Below are positions 55,123-63,142 of a stretch of DNA of 64,000 nucleotides, in pieces. The DNA comes from an uncultured Flavobacteriaceae bacterium (GTDB taxonomy: Bacteria > Bacteroidota > Bacteroidia > Flavobacteriales > Flavobacteriaceae). Both the position numbers and the translations under genes were made by a program. Within the stretch, counting starts at the first letter, position 1, and the number at the start of each line of letters is the position of its first letter. The notes beneath the pieces are model-generated. The model was not told where the DNA came from and made no database searches. It saw nothing but the letters and a program-made list of their open reading frames with translations. Location: contig CALSTV010000001.1 of the NCBI GenBank assembly GCA_943789365.1, forward strand, positions 1,054,001-1,118,000, in the 5' to 3' direction.

Positions 55123-56592
55123 ATGAAAATATTTAGTTTAAAAAACATCGCACTAGTAGGAATATTCGCTGTAACCATTGCATGCAGCGACGATTTTATC
55201 GACGTTCCTTCAAAAAATGAAAACTCAGAAGATTTTTTCAACAGTCAAGAAGACTATGAAGACGCGCTCATTGGAGCCTATGATCTTTTGCAATCCTCAT
55301 ATCTCAATGTAATGGTTGGAGAAATTGCCTCTGACAATACCCTGGCAGGTGGTGAAAGTGCTACCGACACACCAGGTATTCAGGAAATCGACGACATGAT
55401 ACACACACCTTCAAACGCTATCTTAAGAGATATCTGGAGCTGGATGTATGCTGGAGCAAACAGAGCCAATTACATTCTAGAATTCCAAAACAAAACAGAG
55501 TTTACAGGTAAAGCAAATATTATCGCTCAAGCTAAGTTTTTAAGAGCTTACTATTATTTCGAATTAGTAAAATGGTTTGGAGATGTACCGATGTCTGTGG
55601 ATAAGCGCTTGCAGTTTGGAGATCAATTTACAGTAGACAGAACCCCCAAAGCGGAAGTATATGCACAGCTCGAAAAAGACCTTACGGAAGCCATCCCAGA
55701 TTTACTGGCAACCCAAGAAATTGTTGGTTATGCTACGAAAGGTGCTGCACAAGCCCTATTAGGTAAAATCTATTTATACCAAGACAAATTCGACGAAGCC
55801 GCTACTGTTTTAGAAAATATTGTTACAGGTCCATACAGTTTAGTAACTGATTACAGTACCATTTTCGAACCAGCAGGTGAAAACAATAGTGAAGCTGTTT
55901 TTGAAATTCAGTACACAGACAAAGAAGGTGCTGATTACGAATGTCTTCAATGTAGTGAAGGAAATGTACTGGTAGGTTTTAGCGGAATTAGAGCGTACAA
56001 AGGTCCAACTTTTGACACAGGACATAGTTTTAACGTACCGACTCAAGAAGCCTACGAAGCTTTTGAAGCTAATGACTTAAGAAGAGATATCGCGATTCTA
56101 GATATTGAAGCTTGGAACACTGCAAACGGATCCACTTCAGGTGAAGGACATGAACACACTGGGTATTTTAACCGTAAATACCTCCCAAGAAAGGGAGACC
56201 TCAACACAGGAGATGCCAACCTTACAAACCCAAACAACTACAGAGCAATTCGCCTTGCTGATGTATTATTGATGGCGGCAGAAGCAAACAACAGAAAGAC
56301 AACACCTGATGATGCCAAAGCAAGAGGTTATTTGAATCAAGTAATTGAAAGAGCCTTTGGAAATGCAGATCACAACAGCTCGGCTAGCGGAAGCACATTG
56401 ACAACGGCTATCTTAAACGAAAGAAGATTGGAACTCGTAGGAGAAGGACACCGTTTCTTTGACTTAGTCCGAACTGGAAACGCTGAAGGAACTATTCCTG
56501 GATTTGAAGCTGGTAAACACGAAGTATTTCCAATCCCTTCTATTGAAATTGAATTGGCAGGAAGCCGATGGGAACAAAACCCACAATACTAA
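55123..56592 (+). CDS. SusD/RagB-like surface glycan-binding lipoprotein
   Basis: 489 residues with a lipoprotein signal (FAVTIACSDDF, cysteine 21) and the SusD fold: NSEDFFNSQEDYEDALIGAY, ANIIAQAKFLRAYYYFELVK, TKGAAQALLGKIYLYQDKFD TPR-like helices, and the C-terminal LNERRLELVGEGHRFFDLVR. It closes the SusC barrel as a lid and holds the glycan. Gaps of 11 bp to susC and 18 bp to the next gene indicate one operon. Confidence 0.96.
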   Translation: MKIFSLKNIALVGIFAVTIACSDDFIDVPSKNENSEDFFNSQEDYEDALIGAYDLLQSSYLNVMVGEIASDNTLAGGESATDTPGIQEIDDMIHTPSNAILRDIWSWMYAGANRANYILEFQNKTEFTGKANIIAQAKFLRAYYYFELVKWFGDVPMSVDKRLQFGDQFTVDRTPKAEVYAQLEKDLTEAIPDLLATQEIVGYATKGAAQALLGKIYLYQDKFDEAATVLENIVTGPYSLVTDYSTIFEPAGENNSEAVFEIQYTDKEGADYECLQCSEGNVLVGFSGIRAYKGPTFDTGHSFNVPTQEAYEAFEANDLRRDIAILDIEAWNTANGSTSGEGHEHTGYFNRKYLPRKGDLNTGDANLTNPNNYRAIRLADVLLMAAEANNRKTTPDDAKARGYLNQVIERAFGNADHNSSASGSTLTTAILNERRLELVGEGHRFFDLVRTGNAEGTIPGFEAGKHEVFPIPSIEIELAGSRWEQNPQY

Positions 56593-56610
56593 TCTTAAAT
56601 ACCTAACAAG

Positions 56611-58641
56611 ATGAAAAAAATAAATTATATATACAGCGCCATTTGCATGCTTCTTTTGAGCATTGGTTGCTCCGACGATGTGGTAGACCTTAGCTATGCA
56701 GATGCAGACAATCTTCCTGCTCCAGCAAATGTCTCAGCAACACTAAACGTGTCTCAAGACAATTCAGGGACCGTTTCCATTACACCCTCGGGAGAAAACG
56801 CTTCTGAATTCGAAATTAACTATGGAGATGGCACCGAAGAAACAGTTACTTTAACCACAGGACAAAGTACAGAACACATCTATACGGAAGGGAATTACGA
56901 CATTCAAGTAATGGCTTCAGGTATCGGTAATCAAAAAACAACCGCCATTATTCCTTTGATGCTTTCCTTTAGAGCACCAGAAAATATAGAGATCACTGCC
57001 GAAGTTGACGGTTCAAACCCTTTCCAAATAAACGTATCTGCAACGGCGGACTACGCCGCTTCTTTTCAAGTGTATTTTGGTGATGGTGACAATGAAGCAC
57101 CCACAGCACTAGCGCTAGAAGGAATGGTTTCACATGAATATCCGATGGTTGGAGACTATACCGTTAGAGTGGTTGCCTTAAGTGGAGGAACACAAACTTC
57201 GGAAGAAACAAAGGAAGTTAAGGTTTCTAAACCAACAAATTTACCTATCGATTTCGAAATTTTCGACACCACAGTTATTACTGATTTCGATGGTGGAGAG
57301 CTGACCGTAACTGACAACCCAGATGTTTCCGATGGAAACGGTTCTTCAAAAGTAGGACAAATGGTAAAAAAGGCAGGACAAACTTGGGGAGGAAGCCTCA
57401 TTACCTTATCCGCACCGATTGACTTTTCTGAGAAAAAAGTAATAAAAATGAAAGTTTGGTCGCCAAGAGTAGGTGCAAATGTATTGTTTAAGGTCGAAAA
57501 TTTAACTGAAAGCTCTATCAACTACGAACAAGAAGTAGCGACAACAACAGCAAATGCTTGGGAAGAAATTGCATTTGATTATTCAGGAATCAACGATACC
57601 AACGAATACCAAAAAATAATATTGATTTTTGACAATGGTACGATGGGAGATGGTTCAAGTGATTTTACCTTCTATGTTGACGACATCAAACAAGCAACCT
57701 CTATTAGTTCTGACCCAGAAGTATTCCCAATGGACTTTGAATTGCCTTTTAATTTGAGTTCATTTGATGGAGGAGAAATTAAAGTTATTGCAAATCCGGA
57801 AACTACAGGAAATAGTTCTGCCAATGTAATTGAATTGGTAAAAGGAGCTGGTGCCGTATGGGCAGGTTCTAAAATAACTGTTGACACTCCCTATGAAATG
57901 GCAACAAGCACTACGGTTACTGCAAAAATTTGGTCGCCTAGAGCAGGGTTGAATCTTTTGATGAAATTTGAAGATGCAACACCTTGGCCTAATACGGTGG
58001 CTACAGCAGACGCCATTGCAACAACAACAACAGGAAATGCCTGGGAGGAAATTACCTTTTCTTTTGCTGGTATAGATACGGCCATAGACTACCACAACTT
58101 GGTATTGATTATGGACAACGGAACAGCAGGAGACGGCTCTGCCAATTATACCGTTTACTTAGATGACTTCTCAATTGCCTCCTTCCTAGATTCAGAACCA
58201 GCCGAAACATTGAGCAGTTTTGACGGTGGGGAAATAAGCATCATTTCAAATCCACAAACGACAGGAAACAGTTCTTCCAATGTGGTCAAGCTTGTAAAAG
58301 GTGCAGGTGCTGTATGGGCAGGTTCTAAAATCACCTATGACACCCCCTATCCTGTAAAGAACGGCGATCAAATTACCATGAAGGTATGGTCACCACGAGC
58401 AGGGTTAGTATTATTGATGAAATTCGAGGATGCGACACCTTGGCCAAACAATAAAGAAACAGGAGAAGCAATTGCCACTACTTCTAGTGCAAACGAGTGG
58501 GAAGAATTAACCTTTACCCTTTCTGGTGTAGACCCTACGGTTTCATATACCAATATAGTATTGATTATGGACAACGGAACACAAGGTGACGGAACTGACA
58601 ATTACACCTTGTATATAGATGATATTAACAACGCCAACTAA
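56611..58641 (+). CDS. SusE-like surface lipoprotein: two PKD-like domains and three tandem carbohydrate-binding-type modules
   Basis: 676 residues. Lipobox LLLSIGCSDD (cysteine 20). Two PKD-like domains (about 35-120, with NYGDGTEETV, and 122-210, with VYFGDGDNEA), then three ~150-residue beta-sandwich modules beginning DFDGGELTV (~223), SFDGGEIKV (~382) and SFDGGEISI (~534). Modules 2 and 3 are nearly identical over AGSKITxDTPY, KxWSPRAGL and LLMKFEDATPWPN; module 1 is more divergent. By position it is a SusE/F-type surface glycan-binding protein, giving multivalent capture. No catalytic motif is apparent. Confidence 0.85.
   Translation: MKKINYIYSAICMLLLSIGCSDDVVDLSYADADNLPAPANVSATLNVSQDNSGTVSITPSGENASEFEINYGDGTEETVTLTTGQSTEHIYTEGNYDIQVMASGIGNQKTTAIIPLMLSFRAPENIEITAEVDGSNPFQINVSATADYAASFQVYFGDGDNEAPTALALEGMVSHEYPMVGDYTVRVVALSGGTQTSEETKEVKVSKPTNLPIDFEIFDTTVITDFDGGELTVTDNPDVSDGNGSSKVGQMVKKAGQTWGGSLITLSAPIDFSEKKVIKMKVWSPRVGANVLFKVENLTESSINYEQEVATTTANAWEEIAFDYSGINDTNEYQKIILIFDNGTMGDGSSDFTFYVDDIKQATSISSDPEVFPMDFELPFNLSSFDGGEIKVIANPETTGNSSANVIELVKGAGAVWAGSKITVDTPYEMATSTTVTAKIWSPRAGLNLLMKFEDATPWPNTVATADAIATTTTGNAWEEITFSFAGIDTAIDYHNLVLIMDNGTAGDGSANYTVYLDDFSIASFLDSEPAETLSSFDGGEISIISNPQTTGNSSSNVVKLVKGAGAVWAGSKITYDTPYPVKNGDQITMKVWSPRAGLVLLMKFEDATPWPNNKETGEAIATTSSANEWEELTFTLSGVDPTVSYTNIVLIMDNGTQGDGTDNYTLYIDDINNAN
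57281..58630 (+). repeat. Three in-frame modules of about 455-475 bp
   Basis: Module starts near 57281, 57756 and 58212. Copies 2 and 3 share long DNA stretches such as GTATGGGCAGGTTCTAAAAT and GATGAAATT(T/C)GA, which suggests a duplication more recent than the split from module 1. Confidence 0.8.
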
Positions 58642-58652
58642 AAACTAAAAAG

Positions 58653-59579
58653 ATGAAAAATAGTCTAAATATATTTAAAACACTATTTGTAGCAATCGCC
58701 TTTTTGGTGGTTGGCTGCGAAGAAGAAACTTATGAATTTGGAGAAATAACACCTCCTTCAGACATCGCCGTTACTGCGGTAATTCAGGGAGCAGATGAAG
58801 CAAATCCTTATGGAGATGGTAGTGGTATTGTTAGCTATACCGCTTCAGGAGAAGACGCCATTTCTTACAAATTTATTTTTAACGAAAGTGAAACAGTAGC
58901 ACCATCAGGGGAACACACCTATTTGTTCTCCAATACTGGAGTAGATACATATACGGTAACTGCTGTCGCTATTGGAACCGGAGGTGTTACCTCTAGTGTT
59001 GCTATCAATACAGAAGTACTCGTTACCTACGAACCACCAGCAGATCTCCTAGAAAAGTTATTTGGTAACGGAGAAAAAACATGGAGAGTTAAGTCAGAAG
59101 CGCAAAGTCATTTCGGACTGGGTGAAGTTAATGGCAACGACTTCGACAATATTTGGTGGAGGGCTGCACCTGGTGAAAAATCGGAAACAGGAATGTATGA
59201 CGATCGCTATATCTTTAATATCGATGGAACCTTTACACATATTACAAACAGTGTAAACGGCGATAACACAGGTACTATTTTCGGTAGAGAGCGTCCTTTA
59301 GAAGCCGATCTTGGTCCAACCGACGAAGCACCGAACGGAGCAGACATTGAAAATTACCCATATAATGATTATACGGAAACCATGACCATATCAGCACCAG
59401 GAGGTATTGAAACCATCAGTTTAACTGGCTACGGATTTATCGGATACTATAGCGGTGGAAATCACCAATATATGATTATGGACAGAGGAACTCCAGGCGA
59501 ATTAGTGATAAAAACAACCGATGATATTGCAGAATTCGATTGGTGGTTTATTATCACCGACGAAGAACCAATCGAATAA
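58653..59579 (+). CDS. PKD-containing surface lipoprotein of the PUL
   Basis: 308 residues with lipobox LVVGCEEE (cysteine 22), a PKD-like domain (about 35-130, with GSGIVSYTASGEDAISYKFI) and a C-terminal beta-rich domain of ~170 residues (LLEKLFGNGEKTWRVKSEAQ, WWRAAPGEKSETGMYDDRYI, YGFIGYYSGGNHQYMI). The PKD domain resembles the one on the GH16 protein at 63143. It is probably a second surface glycan-binding protein; I see no catalytic pair. It ends the susC operon, 12 bp after the preceding gene and before the terminator at 59701. Confidence 0.78.
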   Translation: MKNSLNIFKTLFVAIAFLVVGCEEETYEFGEITPPSDIAVTAVIQGADEANPYGDGSGIVSYTASGEDAISYKFIFNESETVAPSGEHTYLFSNTGVDTYTVTAVAIGTGGVTSSVAINTEVLVTYEPPADLLEKLFGNGEKTWRVKSEAQSHFGLGEVNGNDFDNIWWRAAPGEKSETGMYDDRYIFNIDGTFTHITNSVNGDNTGTIFGRERPLEADLGPTDEAPNGADIENYPYNDYTETMTISAPGGIETISLTGYGFIGYYSGGNHQYMIMDRGTPGELVIKTTDDIAEFDWWFIITDEEPIE

Positions 59580-59700
59580 TTCGTTTTTAGGAAACATAAA
59601 AAACGAGAATTGTTCTACAATTCCAAAGCTATCTCAAGAGATAGTCATAAGACAGTTAGTAGTTAGGTTTTTAGACCTGAAAATTGGTTAGTAGGAAGAA

Positions 59701-59728
59701 AAGGGGGAGGCGCCACCTCCCCTTTTTT
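59701..59728 (+). terminator. Terminator of the susC operon
   Basis: GGGGAGG (59704-59710), loop CGCCA, CCTCCCC (59716-59722), then TTTTTT. A second dyad CTATCTC-AA-GAGATAG lies just upstream near 59629. It separates the four-gene binding/import operon from the MFS and hydrolase genes. Confidence 0.88.
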
Positions 59729-59858
59729 AATAAAAAAACGGGTATGAGTCTCAAAAAATAACACAAGTATTGACATAAAGTTTCTTTCACTATTCTTGTT
59801 GTTCTCAAAAGACTGTATATCTATTAAATTTTGAACAAAACAATTAAGCAACAAACCT

Positions 59859-61394
59859 ATGTCAAAAAAACTTACCCTCATAGCATTTGTCGTCTCCTTA
59901 GGAGGATTTCTATTCGGTTTTGATGCCGGAATTATTTCGGGTGTCATGTCCTACGCAGGTCCCGAATTTGATTTAAACGATATGCAATCTGGATGGGTTG
60001 TAAGCTCTCCCTCCTTTGCCGCAATGATTGCCATGCTATTCTCTGGTAGGTTGAGCGACCTTATTGGGCGAAAAAAAATATTAATTGTCGTTGCCTTTTT
60101 ATATGCTTTGTCCGCATTACTTTCCGCAGATGCCAATTCCTACGAAATGCTCTACATCGCAAGAATGATTGGTGGGCTGGCTTTTGGTGCAGCACTCATA
60201 CTTGCACCTACATATATTGCTGAAATATCAACTGCTGAAAACAGAGGAAAACTCGTATCCATTCAGCAATTAAATATTGTACTTGGTTTCTTTGCTGCCT
60301 TCTTAAGCAATTACTACCTAAACAAATATAACAGTGATGGAGCTTCTTTTTTTACCGACGAAAATGTTTGGAGATGGATGCTCGGATTGGAATTGATTCC
60401 CGCTGTCCTCTATTTCAGTTTACTGTTCTTCGTACCTAAAAGTCCGCGATGGCTATATGCTCAAAACAAAATAACAGAAGCCAAAAGGGTTTTGAACCAA
60501 ATTCACGGAAATGAAATAGCAGCGCAAGAACTCCAAAGTATAGAACAAAACCTCAAAGAAAAGTCAGTGACTTCCAAGGTACACCTGAAAGAATTACTAC
60601 AACCGGCATTGCGTTATATAATGATGATTGGTTTAACGATTGGCGTCTTACAACAAGTTACAGGAATCAATGCCGTATACTTTTACGCAACTTCTATTTT
60701 TAAACAAACAGGAATTGGTACCGATGCTTCCTTTTCCTCCGGAGTGTTGTTGAGTTCGGTAACTGTAGTATTTACTTTTGTAGCTATTTTCCTTATTGAC
60801 AGAATGGGAAGAAGGCCATTGTTGCTTGTTGGTATCTCAGGAATTGCCCTAAGTTTATTGCTATGTGCCTATGGGTTTAACCAAGCTAGCTATGAACTAA
60901 CCTCAGCCGAAATTGCTGCTTTCGAAAACATCGAATCAGATCAGTTGACTCCTTTTGAAAACAAACTGTACGACAACGATCTAGATTTTAAAAATGACAT
61001 GAAAACAGCCTTAGGCACCCAAGTTTATGCAAAAAACGAAGGCGCTATATTAGAAGCTGCAACAAATATAAACGCAACATTAGTACTCATTGGTATTCTG
61101 GGGTTTATTGCCTGTTTTGCCTTTTCGTTAGGCCCTGTAATGTGGGTATTACTCTCAGAATTGTATCCACTAAAATACAGAGGATTAGCTATTGGTGTTA
61201 TTGGTTTTGTAAACTCTTTCGCCAGCTGGTGTGTACAGCAAGTATTCCCATGGGAACTTTCAAACTTAGGAAACGCGATGAGTTTTCTAATATTTGGAAC
61301 CATTGCCTTGCTTGGATTCTTTATCCTATTAAAAATATTACCTGAAACCAAGGGAAAATCATTAGAACAAATAGAAAGTGAATTCGTAAAGTAG
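59859..61394 (+). CDS. MFS sugar porter (sugar:H+ symporter type)
   Basis: 511 residues, twelve predicted helices. Sugar-porter signatures: GGFLFGFDAGIISGVM, SGRLSDLIGRKKILI (RxGRK loop), AEISTAENRGKLVSIQQLN, LQQVTGINAVYFYATSIFK, DRMGRRPLLLVGI and PETKGKSLEQIE. A soluble insertion of about 60 residues lies in a late loop (near residues 345-400). It should take glucose or short glucans into the cytoplasm after periplasmic cleavage. 21 bp before the GH gene, so the two form a second transcription unit. Confidence 0.92.
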   Translation: MSKKLTLIAFVVSLGGFLFGFDAGIISGVMSYAGPEFDLNDMQSGWVVSSPSFAAMIAMLFSGRLSDLIGRKKILIVVAFLYALSALLSADANSYEMLYIARMIGGLAFGAALILAPTYIAEISTAENRGKLVSIQQLNIVLGFFAAFLSNYYLNKYNSDGASFFTDENVWRWMLGLELIPAVLYFSLLFFVPKSPRWLYAQNKITEAKRVLNQIHGNEIAAQELQSIEQNLKEKSVTSKVHLKELLQPALRYIMMIGLTIGVLQQVTGINAVYFYATSIFKQTGIGTDASFSSGVLLSSVTVVFTFVAIFLIDRMGRRPLLLVGISGIALSLLLCAYGFNQASYELTSAEIAAFENIESDQLTPFENKLYDNDLDFKNDMKTALGTQVYAKNEGAILEAATNINATLVLIGILGFIACFAFSLGPVMWVLLSELYPLKYRGLAIGVIGFVNSFASWCVQQVFPWELSNLGNAMSFLIFGTIALLGFFILLKILPETKGKSLEQIESEFVK

Positions 61395-61415
61395 CCAACC
61401 ATAAAACGCAATCAA

Positions 61416-62729
61416 ATGAAAACATTTCTCACATTACTTCTTGGGTTTGTCATTGCACTTGGTACTATACTGAACATAAAGAAAAAATCTGTCATGCCTA
61501 TCGAAAGCCCTGTCAAAGTAACACTCAACAACCTACAAGGAAAATACCAATTGTTGGTCAACGGAAAGCCCTTCTACATAAAAGGAGCTGGCTTAGAATT
61601 TGGAGAAATAGCAAGTTTGGCTAAGCACAATGGAAACTCATTTAGAACCTGGAGAACATCCAATGGAAAACAAAGCGGAAAACAAATATTAGATGAAGCT
61701 AAAAAATACGGATTAATGGTCACCATGGGAATTGAAGTTGGAAGAGAACGCCATGGATTTGACTATGACAATCCTGAAGTAGTTCAAAAACAATTGGAAA
61801 ACATAAAAAAAGAGGTACTAGCACTAAAAGACCATCCTTCTTTAATGATTTGGGCTATTGGTAATGAATTGAATTTGCACTATAGCAACCCTAAGGTGTG
61901 GAATGCCGTCAATGAAATCTCGAAAATGATACATGAAATAGACCCGAATCATCTCACCACCACAACCCTAGCAGGCATCTCTCAAAAAGAAATCAATTAT
62001 ATCAAAGAACGCTGTACAGATCTCGATTTGTTATCCATTCAGATGTACGGAGAACTACCCGAGCTACCAAAGCTTCTCAAAAAGTACAATTGGAGAGGCC
62101 CTTATATGGTTACAGAATGGGGAGCGACCGGACATTGGGAAGTTCCAAAAACTTCATGGGGTGCTCCCATTGAAGAGCACTCAAGTTTAAAAGCGGCAAA
62201 CTATCTTCAACGATACAAAACAGGAATTGCCATTGACACCAAACAATGCCTAGGGTCCTATGTCTTTTTATGGGGACAGAAACAAGAAAGAACACCTACC
62301 TGGTACGGACTGTTTTTGGAAAACGGGAAAGAAACAGAATCTGTAGATGTTATGCATTATATATGGAATGATGCATGGCCCGAAAACAAAACACCACAAA
62401 TCACTTCCTTTACACTCAATAACAAAACGGCCTACGACAATGTGGTAGTAAAAGAAGGAAGTATCGTTTCTGCAGCATTAGAAATCACAGATCTTGAAAA
62501 GGATGACATTCATTACAGATGGGAACTTTTAAAAGAAAGCACAAGTGTACAAGAAGGTGGGGATTATGAAGAACGACCTAAAAACTTAAAGATAAAAACC
62601 ATCAAAATATCAAAAGGAACACTCGAATTCAAGGCACCGAAAAAAGGAAATTACAGACTGTTTGGCTATGCTAATGATGGACATTCACACGAAGCTACTG
62701 CAAACATCCCGTTTCGAGTAACAGAATAA
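61416..62729 (+). CDS. Clan GH-A glycoside hydrolase with C-terminal Ig-like domain (GH2-TIM/GH158-like)
   Basis: 437 residues: N-terminal signal sequence without lipobox (about 1-20); a substrate-facing N-terminal strand pair (YQLLVNGKPFYIKGAGLEFG); a (beta/alpha)8 barrel to about 315 with probable acid/base E151 (IWAIGNELN) and nucleophile E234 (YMVTEWGATGHW); and an Ig-like domain (about 330-437, ITSFTLNNKTAYDNVVVKEG). It is far shorter than true GH2 enzymes, having only the barrel. The barrel-plus-Ig layout and the beta-glucan setting make GH158 (endo-beta-1,3-glucanase) a good candidate, but the family cannot be fixed from sequence reading. Confidence 0.78.
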   Translation: MKTFLTLLLGFVIALGTILNIKKKSVMPIESPVKVTLNNLQGKYQLLVNGKPFYIKGAGLEFGEIASLAKHNGNSFRTWRTSNGKQSGKQILDEAKKYGLMVTMGIEVGRERHGFDYDNPEVVQKQLENIKKEVLALKDHPSLMIWAIGNELNLHYSNPKVWNAVNEISKMIHEIDPNHLTTTTLAGISQKEINYIKERCTDLDLLSIQMYGELPELPKLLKKYNWRGPYMVTEWGATGHWEVPKTSWGAPIEEHSSLKAANYLQRYKTGIAIDTKQCLGSYVFLWGQKQERTPTWYGLFLENGKETESVDVMHYIWNDAWPENKTPQITSFTLNNKTAYDNVVVKEGSIVSAALEITDLEKDDIHYRWELLKESTSVQEGGDYEERPKNLKIKTIKISKGTLEFKAPKKGNYRLFGYANDGHSHEATANIPFRVTE

Positions 62730-63142
62730 AAACATAATTCTTGTTTCAATGATTTCATGTTACATAATGATGCCAATACATTTATCAGATGCAATGAGAT
62801 AAAAGGTGATTATCACCAAAAAAAACTAATAGTTTAATCGAAAAAAAACAAGAATCATTGAAATTGCCGTTTCAAATGAAAAAAGAAGTGCCTCCTGTTT
62901 TCCATCCTAACAACTTATGAGCGATTTTATCACTACAACAACTATACATCGCTCTCATGTTATTGAATAGAAACTTGCAGAAAACATTTCAAAAAACACC
63001 TCTAAACAGCAGTAATAACAAGGGAAATCATCAACCTAATACAATTTAACAATTGTGTAGCGGTTGTGTACAGGTCATAAATTTCTTCAATCTTTTCAAC
63101 TGTATTAATTTTAAAAAACAATTAAACCAAAAACCAATTTCA
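62730..63142 (+). promoter_or_regulatory. Control region upstream of the GH16 gene
   Basis: 413 bp without a gene but rich in symmetric sequences: TTTCAATGATT (62744-62754) and its inverse AATCATTGAAA (62853-62863); the dyad GGTGAT-T-ATCACC (62805-62817); GAGCGAT/ATCGCTC (62919-62925, 62948-62954); and the 23-bp PUL motif at 63053. A weak -7-like TAATTTTA lies near 63104. Confidence 0.55.
63053..63075 (+). promoter_or_regulatory. PUL motif, copy 2
   Basis: Starts TTGTGTAG and ends TGTACAGGT, and contains TTGTGTA twice with an 11-bp period, about one helix turn. 68 bp before the GH16 ATG. See 51821-51843. Confidence 0.5.
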
